Made by a program: the position numbers and the translations under genes. The notes under the pieces are model-generated. The model worked only from the letters and a program-made list of their open reading frames with translations, made no database searches and was not told the DNA's origin. Source: Annona cherimola (lineage: Eukaryota > Streptophyta > Magnoliopsida > Magnoliales > Annonaceae). From it: a stretch of 64,000 nucleotides of DNA. The stretch spans positions 27,645,817 to 27,709,816 of the forward strand of contig CM059971.1 of NCBI GenBank assembly GCA_030490835.1. The letters run 5' to 3'. This document shows, piece by piece, positions 30,882 to 45,769 of the stretch (positions within the stretch are counted from its first letter, which is position 1; each line of letters opens with the position of its first letter).

Positions 30882-30890
30882 ATACATAAT

Positions 30891-33800
30891 AAGAGGATAT
30901 TTGGTAAAGGGTAAGTGATGGAAACAGTGGGATAATTGCATGGAAAATAATACATTGCCGCATTTTTAACACATTATTCAATAATTCTTTTATCTTATTT
31001 TTTCAATTTTATCTTAACATTCCAATCATTTTTCCTTGAATCTATTATTCTAGATGAATCATACATTTCTTAAAATATTTCCATTTTAGCTCTCCGCATA
31101 TCCCAAAATTTATAAATTTTTACATTATCAAATAAACCCTAAATCAATATTTGAGTCCTTCGCATGAATGCAAAATAATTTCTTACGCTTTTCTATGCAT
31201 CTTTTGATGTAGTTTTATATCTTAATTACTCGTTTTTATGTTATTTTTAATTATTATCTCATTATTCAATCATTTCTACGTATATCATGTATTTTATCTT
31301 CAGTCCTTTATGTCTAATTATTATGTCCAGCGCCTCATTTTCTCACTTCTTAAATTTTTGTATCACAAGTTCTTTTTGGTACTTTCTACATCTACCTAAC
31401 ACAAACCTTGTGGCTCTGTTTTCTCATGTTACTCCGTCTGGTAACTAAGAAAAGGAAAATTTTTTTTCAACTTTTTATACCCCTTTTAATTACCGCTTTC
31501 TATACTACTTTAATGTAAAAAGGTACCTTAATTATCTTCTATGTTCCAATATTTTTTATATCTTTATATAAAACTACCTCATCTATTTTATTTTTTCTTC
31601 CCTTTATTCTTAACTTTTTTATTTATACATCACATCACTTCTTCAAAGGTTTTTTCCATACAAAATTTTCCCAATTTTTTTTCATAAATGAATGGTTTGG
31701 ATTTGTCTAATCATGCTACGGACAAAAGAAAATAAAGCGCTACAGGCTTGCATCCAATTACTGTTTTATATACAGAACGCAGCGAATTGGTGCGTGAATC
31801 CAAAAAAGTCTAGTTGTGAATATTTGCTTACTCTCCTACATTTCTACCAATCTGCACCAATAAGTTAATAATAATGGGAGACTCCCAAAAAACCGGTTGT
31901 ATTCTCACGTTTTGCATTTTTGTCTTTTTTTTAATATTTCTATATACCTTCACACATGAAGTATGGTCACACCTTCACACATGAAGGAAAATTTTTCCAA
32001 AACATTCGCCATAAGAGGAAATTGTAAAACCCGACCACAAGGAGACTAAACTATAAATTATCCTACATGCGAAACAGCCGCGTCGTGGCGCATTTTTGTC
32101 TTTTTAAATGCAGTTCTAAACTATGTATCGTATTTTCTTCATACACATTTTTAGGTATGAAAAATGATTTTAATTAAATTTGTATATAATTCAAAGTGAA
32201 TTCAAATGCACAAGATTTACAAGTTCAGGAATCGAATGTGAGGTGTCACGGGACCAAAAATTGTCGGTATTTGTTAGGAATAAAAAAAAAGTTACCCCAA
32301 ATTGAAAAAGGTTACATGAGAGAATAAAAATGGAGTATAGTGACACAAAATCGACATCATTAATTACCCAATTACTTTATTTTTCATTTTTATTGCGTTA
32401 TTCAAATCATTTTCTTATGTCTTTTCGTGCAAGAAATCTATTTATTTTTTTTACTTTACCTTTGTCATATCCATTTTATTCAATTTTATTTCCTTCTTTA
32501 CCTCTATTATATTTATTTTATTCAATTTTATTCCCTTTTTACCTTTGTCATATCCATTTTATTTCATTCAATTTTCCGTTTATATATTACCAAACTGTCC
32601 GTTTGAAAACAAAAATAATGTTTGTTGAAAATTTTGAATTATATCTTATTCTTTTCTTATCTCATTCTTGCCTAGTCTTTAACGGGAATGTTTAGTGAAG
32701 CCATGGATCATAAAAGTTATCAAGCAAGAAAGTTTTCTAATTTTTTTTTTATATTTACAAATAAACTTCTAATGTTACAGTCAAGCACATTCATTTGGAG
32801 ACTATAAGATCCGTATAGTTATTTTCACTTCATCTTTATTATATCCATTTTATTCAATTCTATTTCTTTCTTTGAAAGTCTAATTATAAATAAAACTTGG
32901 TCTCGTTGCTAAATAAATGATGTTAAATACAATGGATAGATTAAATTATGTATCACTCATCAATACTTAAAAAATGAATGCGTGTCATTTAAAAGCGCAA
33001 ATAAAAGTTTGTGTTGCAACGTATTCTAAATTTAGTAGAGTTATTTGCGTCATTTAGTCGTCTTTTGTAATTGTCTTGCTTTGGTAGCAATAAAAAATAG
33101 AGACACAATTGCAAAAAATATCATAGGAAAATTTCTAACTGCGTTCTCCACCTACGCCCGTGTACACTTGGCCATCAATCTCTACCGCTCAATCAATCAG
33201 CATTGCTAGCATGCTCCCAAACAGAAAAAACCCTGTTTTGATGCCTGTAGAAAATAATTCCATGAAATGCTCCAAAAACGCCAGGTTGTAAAGCTTCGTT
33301 GAGTCCCTTTTACCATGCGAAATGCCTGAGATGAACGGTCCAGATGGAACATGCTAGATGCACCGAAAACGGGTTGTTCACAAACATTGGACAGCAGTCG
33401 CTTTCTCTTCCGCAGAATGTTTTAATTAGCACATGTTGTGGGCCATCCACTAGAAAATTGAAATGGATGGCTTAAAAGACCAACCAACCCGATTAATGGC
33501 TCTCACCAGCTGCCACATGATTTCTTAAAATAAATTAGCTATTAAATGCATCGACATTGCCGAAAACCAACGAATTAAATCATAACTTGAAGGGTGATTT
33601 GCAAATATGCTCATATTATTTGATATAATTTTGACTATACTTTTATAGTTTTTTTAAAGTAGAAAATTATTTAACTTTTTGCAAGAGTAGTTATAATATT
33701 AAATTCTATTGGGAAATTGTTAAAAGTACATTTAAAGTTTTAAAATTTCGTCTGTCTTCCTCCCATATAAAGCCTTAACTAGATATTCTATTCCATATAT

Positions 33801-34480
33801 AATTTTTTCTTATTTTCAAGTAACAGAAAATTAAGTTATTCAAGCGACTCACAATTCAATTTCTATACGTAAAAACAAAATAACCATGCATTTGACAGTG
33901 AAATTTGTTTAAGAAGTTGATTTAGTGAATTTTTCTACTTCTTTGTGTTTATTATTGATAATAAAGACAATCTCCTAAGCCATTCGTTTTAATAAATTTT
34001 CAAGGTGATGTAATATATCGAATTAAAAATATTGATGATTAGTGTATTTGAAACTTCTTTGGGAAGAACGAAAGCAATTTTGGAATTCTAATAAGCAAAT
34101 AAGCAGCGATAAGCACGGAAAGTAAAAAAAGCTAAATTCAAGCTTATTCCAAAAAGCAGCCACCTTAAGGACGTGAGGTCACTTTAAACATGGTGAAATC
34201 TATATCGAGCTAAGTGGTGGCACGTGCCTCTTGAAATTTTAGAAATTAATATAAATCCCTTTGGGATTTTGAAAATGTTTCAAAATTATAGTTTATTTTA
34301 TCATGATTGCTTCTCTTTCTCAATCTCATGATGACCACAACGATGACCACAACGACGATAAGATCACCTTCAAACCTAGTTAAAAATTTATAAGAGATCG
34401 TAAGTTGACATTTTTAACAATACAAAAGTATTTTTGTAATTATAATCAAATCCTAAAATTACATTTGAAAATTACCCATA
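30891..34480. other. AT-rich DNA with MITE-like remnants
   Basis: Diverged copies of the Tourist-like family appear near 30895-31140, 31170-31410, 31480-31690 and 32360-32600, without clear ends. 33130-33430 is somewhat less AT-rich but shows no exon. No gene recognised. Confidence 0.35.
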
Positions 34481-34484
34481 TAAT

Positions 34485-34660
34485 GAAAAGATGCAAGTAG
34501 ATGCACGGGACTTTGAATTTTGGTGTCTTTGATATAATAAAACTTTTAAATTTGAAAACCACTCATAGAATAGAAAAAGATGCAAGTAGATGCATAGGAC
34601 TTTGAATTTTGATGCATAGGACTTTGAATTTTGAGTGTGTTTGATATAATAAAACTTTTG
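34485..34660 (+). repeat. Short tandem duplication
   Basis: AAAAGATGCAAGTAGATGCA plus GGACTTTGAATTTTG occurs near 34487 and 34575, with a partial third copy at 34611; each full copy continues into TTTGATATAATAAAACTTTT. Confidence 0.75.
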
Positions 34661-34880
34661 AATTATAAATTTTTTATTATAATCTTCTTTAAAATGAGAA
34701 GAATTATATGTTATAATAGAGTTAGCGATGAAGAATAAAAAGAACAGAGTTATAATAGAAATAACAATTATATAGGTGTTTTTAGAGAAATAATTGAAAA
34801 ATAGTGTAGATATATAGGAAATTATGAAAAAATAATTTAAAAATATAATAATTTCAATAGCAAAAAAAAATAGATTTATA
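34634..34880 (-). mobile_element. Tourist-like MITE copy, reversed, ends uncertain
   Basis: GAGTGTGTTTGATATAATAA at the left, then the reversed family body (TTATAATAGAGTTAGCGATG, GAAATAATTGAAAAATAGTG). Confidence 0.4.
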
Positions 34881-34902
34881 AATTTATGAGAATGGAAACA
34901 CA

Positions 34903-37480
34903 TCCTTTGTCAACATTAGAAGAGATGAATACTTTCTCTATGCTTTTTCATGCAATCATAAAAAATCGTGCAATTGCAAGCCGGCTAAGGATCGTCATTC
35001 ATGTAGTGGCACTTGATTGCGTAAATTGTGAATATAAAGAAGATATTAGATTAGGCGCGGATAAGTGACGCAACAATTAAGCCAGTAGAAAGACTACCAA
35101 TCAATTAAGCCTTTTAAGGTTTGTTAAACCATTGTAAAAATTCCTAATAAAAATAATTTACCAAAAATATTAAAAAACGTGCAAACGATATATTTTGGCA
35201 TGGAACTTCGCCTTAACAAGTTTTATCTAAGTTGCTATGACATTGAACTCAAAAAGTGCTTTCTCTTAATATACTGTGACTTTTGTAACTCTTCTTAGAT
35301 CAAAAATTGATTTCAATATGTCCTTATATGACCTATGGACTTTTTCTAAGGATCCATCCATTTTAGAAAGTCATTTGTTAGGTGTTCTATGTCATTATGT
35401 GTACTGAGAAACGAGAAGTTGATATTTAAAATGAAAAATAATATTAAAAATAAAAAAGTAATGTTGATATGTATTGAAAAATGAAAATTTTGGCCAAAAT
35501 GAGGAAAAAAATATTTGAAAATAAATCGTACCTTGTGAGTGCATTTATAGCAATTTCAACCTTGCGATTCAAAAACTTAGGGGTTTTTCTTTCTTTCCTG
35601 TACAACTTAGGTGAAATTGTAAAAAAAATTTAGGATCTATTTGGTAAGACATAAACATATCTTTTTCATTTCTTTCTACACATCTTTTAATATAATTTGA
35701 TATCTTAGTTATTTAACTATCCTTTTTTTATTGTTACCCTTGAATTTTAATTATTTTTTGCATTTTCATATAATTACCCTTTTGTATTTTATTTTTATTC
35801 TTTTACTCCTCATCATTAACCAACTTTTCAAAAAAATATATTTTACAAGTTTTTCCCCCTATTTTTGTCTCTCGCTAGATGGACCCTTAGTTTCACAACG
35901 CCCTCTTCATTCAGACTTTCGCTAATATTAATTATATTTTTTACAAAATGATGAAAATACTCTTGTCAATATATGCTACAATAAATTTCATCTTTTATTA
36001 TTATTTTCATTACAATTGTTATAAAAGCCATCGAAAATAATAAATTACCATAAAAATAAAAAATTTGTAAAATGGCTCAAAAATATTTTACAAAATAAAT
36101 ATTTAATAATAAAGTAATAACATTAATCATCAATTTATTATTAACAAATATAGCGTCATCATTTTATCGAAAAAGTAGTTATTATTAATGAAATGCTGAT
36201 GGAAAATACACATTTGCAATTTTATTCAAAGGTTGCCGAGTGTCTTACAATTTTTTTAAAACTAAGCAATACAACTTCAATTTCATCCAAATATGTTGGT
36301 ATGGATGTAAAAGTCATAAAAAAATTATTGGGAAATAAAATTATGGTTTTAAGAGATTTCCATGTTCAACTGCTTGGATCTATCATGTGCTAACATCCTC
36401 GAGTGTTGGTTGGCGGGAGAAACTGAGGAATCCAACAGGTTTCGCAGCGTCAGCAGAATGTGTAGGTGGGGTCACCTACTATTGCTGAAAGAACTCATCA
36501 TCTTTTTATCCATTCAATCATCCATGAACATTCAACGGATTGGAAGGATGATAAGACGGAAGAGAGTTTGGAAACAGTTTGGATCTGGTCAGCAGTCCGA
36601 GAAATTCTTTTGGTCTGTTGTGAGGCTGAAACAGCCATTCGGGGCCCCTCATCTACCTTTCTCATCATCTCAACTCTTCATTTTAATTTGTCATTCATCA
36701 TACTTCTAGAACACCCAAATTAAACTTCCTAATATATCTGAAGGAGTCATAAATTATGCTAATTGCGAAAAAGTGGCATGACTAGGTTAATAAAATAAAG
36801 GTAATGTGCACTTAGTACTTACAAGTTTCTCATTTAAGCAAGTATTTAACTGGTTCAAGTGAGCCTCATTTGCTCTATTTTATTTTCCATAAAAAATATA
36901 TTGATTTGATTTTAAAAAAATTTAGATGGACCACAAAACAAGTGTAGTTTTACATCCTTGTCTTGTCTGCGGCGCAAATAAATTTCTGATTTAAAATGCC
37001 TTCAAGTGATATTATATAATAAATAATAACGAAAAAATAGTTGGCAGGATGTAAATTAATAAGTTATATTTGTTGAAAAATATATATTCGCATATAAATT
37101 ATGAAAAATGCATAGATGTATTTAAATAAATATTAGAATGTAATAATATTTTATAAAATACATGTATTGAAATTGGTATGATGAATTTATGTAATTAAAC
37201 ATAAACTACTTTGATGATTGGATAGATTATCAACTTTAACTTTATTTCTAAATCAGTATATATAGTTTGTGATATTTGTTTTGAGCTTATAATTAGATAT
37301 CCTATGAATGAAAGTGTTTAATTGAATATTCATGTCAAAATGATTGATGTTGAAAAATGCTTTAGAATTCAAAAATAACATCGATGTGGTTTTTATCATT
37401 TTAGAAAGGATATTTCAATTAAGTTTGGTAAATTATCAAAAAGAGTAAGATTGTAAATATGTATTTGTAATTATAGATAA
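34903..37480. other. Intergenic DNA, no gene seen
   Basis: AT-rich. A Tourist-like remnant near 35630-35830. 36350-36700 is less AT-rich with a few short open frames, none recognisable. Confidence 0.35.
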
Positions 37481-37489
37481 TCCTATTAA

Positions 37490-38945
37490 GGTTTTGATGA
37501 TTAAAAAATTAATTTAAATTCGTATGTAGAAAATAATGAGTTTTATGCATTGTAGAGTGTTTAAAGTCAAGAGTGCATATAAATAAGAATCACACACATT
37601 ACATGTGAAGGGAAGAAATGGTTAATTGACTCTAACAAGTAAAAGAATTTTAAAAGATCAAATCATGGAGAACACAAAGGATCCAAGTGATGAATTTGAA
37701 ATTCAAATGGTGAAATTAAACTTTAAATGGATCTAAAGATGAAGTCAAACATGAAATCAGTTTCATATCAATTTGAAGAATAAAACTACCAACAAATGAT
37801 ATCTTGGGGTAGCATGAAGTGAAGGGTATTTTGAGATTGATCTCAAAAGCGATCTTAGGTGTAAATTCAATACCAAATCAATTTCACATTGACCTCAAAT
37901 GAATGATAGCTACAAGAGCCAAATTGAAGAAATTTCTCAAGTGGCAAATCGATTCTAGATCAATCTTAATAGAGACCTCAAGTTGAGATCAATCTCAACT
38001 GCGACCTCACTTTGAACATGCTTTGAAAATTAGAACTTCAAGGGGTCAAGCTTCAATCAATGGTGAAGCCAATGTCTAGATCAATCTTACAACAATCTGG
38101 GACAAAGTTGAAGATAAGATCGACTGTATATCAACTTACCATATCACATGGAAGAAGTTTTTTGCGTAAGCAACTTTTATAGGCACAAGATGGGCACCAG
38201 GTCAATCCAACATCTATCTCAACATCGACCTCAAGGTGAAATCTAATATTAGATTGGTCTCACATAGATCCTAAATCATAACAATTTGAAGATTCAAATA
38301 CTACAACATTAAATGCATGAAACCAACATAAGGACCATATTTATAACATTATAAAACACATGCAGTAATGAATTTGAAGTGTTAACTAGAACACTTATTG
38401 AGCTTTCACCTTCTTTTTAAACAAGTTTAAGTGTTCAAGAAAGAGATTGAAATTTTGCTTCCTTGTTTTAAACAAAAAAAAAATTAACTCACATCATCTT
38501 CATTAAGTTCTCGCCAAGTTTCTTGTGTCTCATTGATTTATATAATCTATAAACTGTAATGTTTGTTTCAATTATATTTTAATATTTTCTTAGATTGGTA
38601 TTGAAGACCGAGTTTAAGAAGATGTTGAAGTGGATATTAGTTGGAGAGGTGCTCACAAATCACTAACCTTTATTACATCACCCCCTTAGAAGTAAAATTT
38701 AAAAGACAGAAGTATTTGAGAGTATATTGCAGAACCTAAGGAATAAGGGGTGACGATTGCTCGAACTGCTACATATTGTGTGTTGTTGGGTGTGCTTGAT
38801 TCATCTTTGCATCATATTGTTAAATTACTGCATAAGTTTCATCACTTTTCATCATTAGGGTTTAAACAAAATAGAAGTTTGCATTTAAGGATTGATTGAT
38901 TTTAATAACTCAATTCACCTCTCTTCTCTTAGATTTTGCTAATGT
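37490..38945 (+). mobile_element. Probable decayed copia-type LTR
   Basis: Begins near TTTTGATGATTAAAAAATTAA and ends near AACTCAATTCACCTCTCTTC, the two landmarks seen at the start and end of SIRE-like copia LTRs, including the well-bounded one at 44947-46635. Exact ends and TSD are lost. A repeated GATCTCAA/GACCTCAA theme runs through 37830-38250. Confidence 0.45.
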
Positions 38946-41070
38946 AAAACAAACTAACAAACACATCTCTCAAAAATTATCAAACCCACCAAGTGTGCTT
39001 CTTCTATAAATTGGTGAAATTTTCTAAAATAATCACCATCAATCATCAACATGTAACTTGAGTTAAATCATTTGATGGCTGCCAACATAACAAATTCATA
39101 GGGTTTGCAAACCCTCTCCACAAACTTCAACATTCAACAACCCCAGTATGTAATCCTAGCTCTCAAATTTAGCTAATTTCAAACATAATTTCATTCACTT
39201 ATAAGACTTCACTAACATCTTAGTAATCAATCCGAATTAACATAAAAAATTCACAACTACACAAGTTAAGATCATCATCTCATGAATTAAATAAATTTAT
39301 TTACACATGCTACCACTAAAGGGTCTATCATTCCTTCAACATATGCTAATTTCACATAATCTTATGTTTCTTACCCTATATTCCCTTTTACAAAACTCTC
39401 CTAACCATCCACATTCATTTTATTTAATATCAACTTATCAAAGTTCAAATTGACATTTTATCAAACATATAATATGTATTATTCAAAAAACTCAAAAATC
39501 TCAACCAAAAAATTAACATAATTCAACCCAATAATCCAAATCTGTGAAAATTTATGTCCAAACCATCCAACACATATATTTTAGCAAAAATCTCAAAAAT
39601 CCAAAACCCTAGCTTTGCAACCTAGGTTTGATTGAAAATCATTTCAAATCATCATCATAAATCATGGCACTCTTATTTCAAAATCCAAATAAAACAACAA
39701 AAAATTACACTTACTTACCTTAATGATATATTTCTTGAATTTCTCCCAATTCCACAATAGATTCTTGAAACTACTTCTCCTTAACACTCCATGTGTGACT
39801 AAAGAAGTGATTAAGGGTGGTCTAATTCATCCTCACAAATCCCCATAAACTCCTTTTTATCACCCCTCTTTTTTCTCTTGGAAACAAAAGGCCAAACTTC
39901 CATTTATTCTACGTAAATAGGTTGAGAAATCAACTTGCATGCTTGGGAAGTTGACTTCTCACACCATACCCATGTTGGTTGGTTATGGAGTTGACTTCTA
40001 CAGCACATTTTTATTTTATCCATGAAGCTAAAACTTTTTGTTGCAAGTTAAATTCTAGATTTCTTTCCCCACTTGTTTTACATTTCAAACAGCCATTCCA
40101 ACTTACCTAATGTGATTAATAATCTATTTAATCCAATTTATAATCATTCGCTAATTAAATAAAATTATCTGATCCATTTAATCCAATTACTCTAAATTAT
40201 CAATCCTGTAACTATAAGATCCGTGAACCATCCAACCCCTGTCCAATTATCTTCATTCACATATTAACCTCCTAATATTGGACCCAAATCATTTATTTAA
40301 TTAAAACATGACCTTAACAAGATTTAATCTTCAGGTTTCTCTTTCACAGGTATAAAGTGGAACCTATAATAATATACTCATTCAATGTCTCTAAAATCAT
40401 TCCTCGCATATAACACATGCATTTAGCACCTCACCCATGTTAAAATTGGTCATATTCCACCCTATTTGTAAAATTCCGCAACTTGACTGTATTTTCTATC
40501 TATTCTCACATATTGCCTCTAAAACTTCAAGTTATCAAATCTACGTGCTACATCTTCTTCCAAGTCATCAAATTACCTCTCAAATGTGTTAGCATCTTAC
40601 CCATACCTCCGGACACTCAAAGTATTGAATCTTGAAATATACCTCTTCCTAATTCAAAATCCATTTATATAGCTTAAATTTCAAACATACAACCACCGAA
40701 ACCAATTGTTCCACAAATTCCAAATTGCTACAAAACACAAAAATTAATCCCAAGTCACAACTGGGTCATTGGCCAAAATTCATTATTTGGATTCCCGGTA
40801 ACCCAAAATTTCAAAGATACCTCAATTCACATAGACCATACACATGCAATTTCTTCAATATGTCTCCAAAATAAATCATCTCGAGCAAGTTCTTACACAT
40901 CTGTTATACTCATTCACGGTCGCAAATAGCCAGGGCATTACCAACCAGTTCTCCATTTCCGGCATGATGGACCTAATATATGGTGGCACATGTTGGTCAT
41001 GCGTCTTTAGTGGCCATTGTGATCTCACATATGTAACAAGTTTCAAATCATTGTTGTGATTTTAAATATC
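38946..41070 (-). other. Possible retroelement-derived region
   Basis: Composition differs from the neighbours (C-richer plus strand). On the minus strand a donor-like AAGGTAAGTAAG occurs near 39715. No protein domain, no ends. Possibly an old gypsy LTR or leader. Confidence 0.25.
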
Positions 41071-41312
41071 TTTTTTTATTAGTGTATCATTACATCATAT
41101 CCTATCTTGTAATCAAGCTCGAAGAGAATTATTACAAATTTTCAAAAGAAAGACCATATAAGCTTCCAAAATTAATAGTGTAAACTACATACTCTCAAAT
41201 ATCAAGAGGAAACAAATCTCCCAAGCCCAAGTTTCAACCTCGAATGGCGCCGAAGAGGCTAATGCCTTTAACCACCAGAGCTTATCGCATTAACCACCAG
41301 AGCTTATCGCAT
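41071..41312 (-). mobile_element. SINE on minus strand with duplicated box A
   Basis: Read on the minus strand: two exact tandem 22-bp copies (41290-41311 and 41268-41289) each carry a box A-like TAAGCTCTGGTGGTTAA. A box B-like GGTTGAAACTTGG is at about 41228-41240, and an A-rich tail ends at 41071 (plus-strand T-run 41071-41077). Target duplication not found. Confidence 0.6.
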
Positions 41313-44300
41313 TAGGTGGTTTGAATTTATTTTTATTATAACATCTCTCCTATTCAATGAATATTATTAGGTTTTTATTTTATACTTTTTTCGGATTTTG
41401 CTTTATTTAATCGAAAAGAAGTAAGACATGTTGACAATTAATTGAGTACACCTTGAGCAATTGATTAGAGGATAGAGACCAATTGCAAGAAGCAGCGGGA
41501 CCTTTAATCTTTATAAAGCAGACTAATCAAGAGCCTATCTCCTCGACGTTTAAAGGGCCAGCTAAAGCAACTTCGATTAATGAATAATTGATTAAAGACT
41601 AATGGGGTTGAAAGGTGGATTTTGCTAGCTCGTTAGGCCACTAAGTATAGCTATTCACTGTTCTGTTGCACAAAATCCGGTTTTTAGTAAAAGTGAAGTG
41701 GCAAATAATATTTAAACTGTATCTGGAATTATGGATCATATATTGAAGAAAATTCTTTCTAAAATGGCTTTTTTAGACGGGCACGTAAGATGGTATGGGC
41801 GGACGTGGCTTACTTTGATCATTTTAGCTATAGATTATATTTTCTTTGCATTATAATATTTGAAATATTATTTAGCTTTTATTATTAATCTTTATTTAAT
41901 TTAGATATACGTTCATGTTAGCTGAGTCAAACCAAATTAAGTTTTTTTAAATAATGAATATGGAAAATAGTTATGAACTTCTATCCAACCATGCAATTGA
42001 AGTATCCAGTATCTTCTTGTCCCATTTTGGCACATTTTGAAAATGAAATTAAAAATATAATACACTCATGTTATTTAAAATTATTTTTTATTATGATAAC
42101 AAAAATCATCTTGATCAATGTTTAGATTCGGTGACACCTTTTTAAATTATTGATAATTATATGCAAAATATGAAAATAACTTAGATTAGTCACGAATTTA
42201 TTAGAATGTTATAATAATTTCTGGAATCATTTATTTATAAGAAACATTTTATATGGTATAAATATTAGCTTAACATTTTAAAATAAATATAGAATTAAAC
42301 ATTACACTTTTATCACTTTTATTAAATAGGGCCTGTATAAATATTTAATGCGGATAAATTTTAGTTTTCCAGTTAAAAAATAGTTTTAAACCCAAAAAGC
42401 ATTTTGTTCGTCAAATGTACTAAAATGGGAAAACTCTTCAATTGCATAGATTACGTAACAGTATTGGCCATACGTTTAAAGCTCATCTAGTTTTATCACT
42501 TTATATAATAAGCTATAATAACCCATTTTGGATCAAAGGAGGAGAGAGAGAGCTTTGATCAAATTGATCTTAATAATCAATCATTATCATCCAGGTTATT
42601 TATTATTTATTTTATGCCTTCTTTTCTAATTAAGAAAAAATCAAGGCTAGAGATCAATTTAGACCCTTGAATTGGGAAAAAAATTTCAGATTTAAAGGGA
42701 GGAAACTGTTGTCCATAACAATCAGATTTGTTAAATCTGATTTGTGATTAGTTTCAATTTAATAATTGGGAGTTTTTATTCTTGAGGATGGACCATGATC
42801 GGGGGCTGTCACTTCAGGAAACTCGTCCAAAATTTTGATCAAAGTAGACCCAAGCAGAATATATATATATATATATATATTATTGGACAACAAGAGAATA
42901 ATCTCAACCATTGACTCTATGATTACATGTATAATCTGGATGACCTAAATTGTTAGATAGTTGTAAAATTTAATATTACATAAAGATATAATGTTAGATC
43001 ATGTGTGGACACCTTGATGGATAATTAGATTTGAAAATTTACAAATCTGTCTCAATAATCTTTATATTAGTGGAAAGTGTAACCAATTGATCTAAACCAC
43101 AAAAATTTTAATTAAAAATATAATTTCATAATCTAAATCATTGGGTCAAGATTAATATGTTATTTTCTATGATGTATGTGTCAAATCTATGATTAGTAAA
43201 TTTAGAACTAAAAAGAAAAATATATAAGAAATAATAAACGAACAATTTTTGGTAAGAAAGGTTTTATATACCTCATGATATCATCAATAATGAGCAATCA
43301 AATTTTCATCTTAAAATATTTAGCAAATTATAAATTAAAAATCTCAGAAAATTAGTCTAAACAGGGCAGAATGGTTGTCATAATCAGCTGTATTAATTGA
43401 TTTTTCATAATTTTATATAGTGAAATTGAGATCGAAACTTTTATACGATATAGAATATATTTTGAATATCACTAAAAAATAAAAATTTTTGGATGATATA
43501 AATATGGGTAAAAATTAACATCATTTTAATCATCCTTGAACTTACACCTCTGTCTAGCAAAATAAAAATACATAATTAAATATGAATAATTAATATTTTG
43601 TGCTGAAAATATTTAATATGGTTAATTCATATCGTTATTAATTTATGATAAGAATTTTAGACTTAAAATCTTTGATTTGATTATAAATAAATTTTAAAAG
43701 GGCTCAATGTCTCTGATTTTACCAAATAGGGGTAAATTAAGGAATAACCACCAAAAATTTTAATTGAAATAATAATTATCCAAATTAATATGATTAGTTA
43801 AAATATATGATTATTGAGTTAATTCATGTAAAAAAATCTTCATAAAATATTTGAAGAATATTGAAAATTAAATTGGATACAAATAGACTACCGAAAGTTA
43901 ATATGATCAAGAAAGGACCCGCCTGTGATCATATTAAATTTTGGCACTCAAATGATTATTAGTTAGTAATTAATAGTATGAGAATATTTTTTAAAAGATA
44001 AAATTGAATATTTATAAGATCGAGTGGAATACAGTATAGAAAATACAATTTAAAATGTAGAAGAGTAATTTGACAATTCTATCAAATGTATTCTGACTCA
44101 AATTAATTATTTTATCAACTTGGAGAAAGTAATATTTTAGAATTAATTAAATTTATTATAAATGATGATTCTGGAATAATTTAATTTATGCAAGGAATCA
44201 CAAGTTAGCTAAATTATGAAAGTAAGGATACGTAGAGATATCTATATATCTTAGGATGAAATATTATGCTAAATCATTATTAAAAAAGTTAATTTAAGTT

Positions 44301-44560
44301 AAAATATTAATGAAAGACAAGCGCTATTTCCAGTGCGATGATTTGAGCATTGTAGCAAAATACGATACAAGGAAGAATCTGAGATTTACACAAGATAAGT
44401 AAAATTCTTTTCTTCTCTTTTTGATTTTATATTGTAATGCATGGTTACGGACATGAATGTTTTGGATGTCATTTTTTCATAACTTTAAATGAATGAATTT
44501 TATCAAATATGATTATTTATTGTTATGCCCAGTTTGACTCTTTATTCATGTCATCATTAT
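41313..44560. other. AT-rich intergenic DNA
   Basis: No gene recognised. AT dinucleotide run at 42860-42880. Confidence 0.35.
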
Positions 44561-45210
44561 GCATTATGACATTGATATATATTGTTTGGTATGCGGGCAT
44601 ATTTATGAGTCATGGCTGTAGTTGCAAATTTGTGAACTATTGTTGTTAGACCATTAGTGACAACCGTTGGCACATCTTGATCAGAAATTGGAATGTGATG
44701 GCCTGGGTGGTGTCGATTCAGGCTTACCTGTCTGATTGGTGGGTTATAAACCTGATTTGTTAGGCTCTTGTGATTTGGATAATGTACATTGTGACTCGAT
44801 CCGTGGGATTAGTGGCAATCAACGTAACGGTTTAGGCCAGAGCCATTTGCATAATGTGGTGTGACATGGTTACATCCGTATGGTAAGCGCAGCAGGATAT
44901 TAGTTATACCTCTAGTTTAGATAAATGTGTTTCCCAATTTATCCATTGTTGGGTCCCGAATAGATGGCAAAAACCCAAGAGGGGAGGGGTGAATTGGGTT
45001 CTTTAAAAATTTCTTTGGTAACTTAAAAACTTAACCCCTTGTAGAATTAATCCCCTTGAATGAAGAAACTGAAAGGAAAGCAAAGTAATAAAGAGAGCAG
45101 AAATAAAAGTAAGTAGACAAGGATTTTATAGTGGTTCGGGCAACCTCCCTACTCCACTCTTCCAAGCTCACACTCCTTGTGACTTGGGTTCCACTATTGT
45201 ATTCCGCGAA

Positions 45211-45360
45211 TACAACTAGAGCCTCTTGCTCTCTTCTAGATTCTAGCTCTAGGGGGCATATACAATCAGAGCCTCTTGCTCTCTTCTAGATTCTAGCTCT
45301 AGGGGGCATATACAACCAGAGCCTCTTGCTCTCTTCTAGATTCTAGCTCTAGGGGGCATC
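45211..45360 (+). repeat. 50-bp tandem repeat, three copies
   Basis: Units 45211-45260, 45261-45310 and 45311-45360, each with GAGCCTCTTGCTCTCTTCTA and CTAGCTCTAGGGGGCAT; nearly identical. Lies in the R-U5 part of the solo LTR. Confidence 0.93.
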
Positions 45361-45769
45361 AAACACTTAGCACAAGTAGGTGATGAGTCACACTCCAATC
45401 ACACACTACTTTGCTACCTCTTGATCTTAGCTACGCAAGCTAAATCAAGTTCAACACAAACAAGTAAACAATAAAAGTAAACTACACTTTACAGGTGTGT
45501 AGAAACGATTTAGCGCAGGGAAGAACTTGTAGATGATGGCTTTGAAGTTTCTGAATGTAGCTCTTGCAACTTGAAGCACAATTCTTCCTCTCTTGATTGA
45601 TTTGATCTCTTTGAAGCTCTTATGGATATGAGTTATGCTCACTTAATGATCCTCTTTTTTCTCTCCCTCGTTCACAATGAGTTCTATTTATAATCTTGGA
45701 GGGAATCCGAACGTTAGAGGGTTGGTGGCGCGTATTTAATGCGCCAACGTTCGAAAATAAATCCGACCG

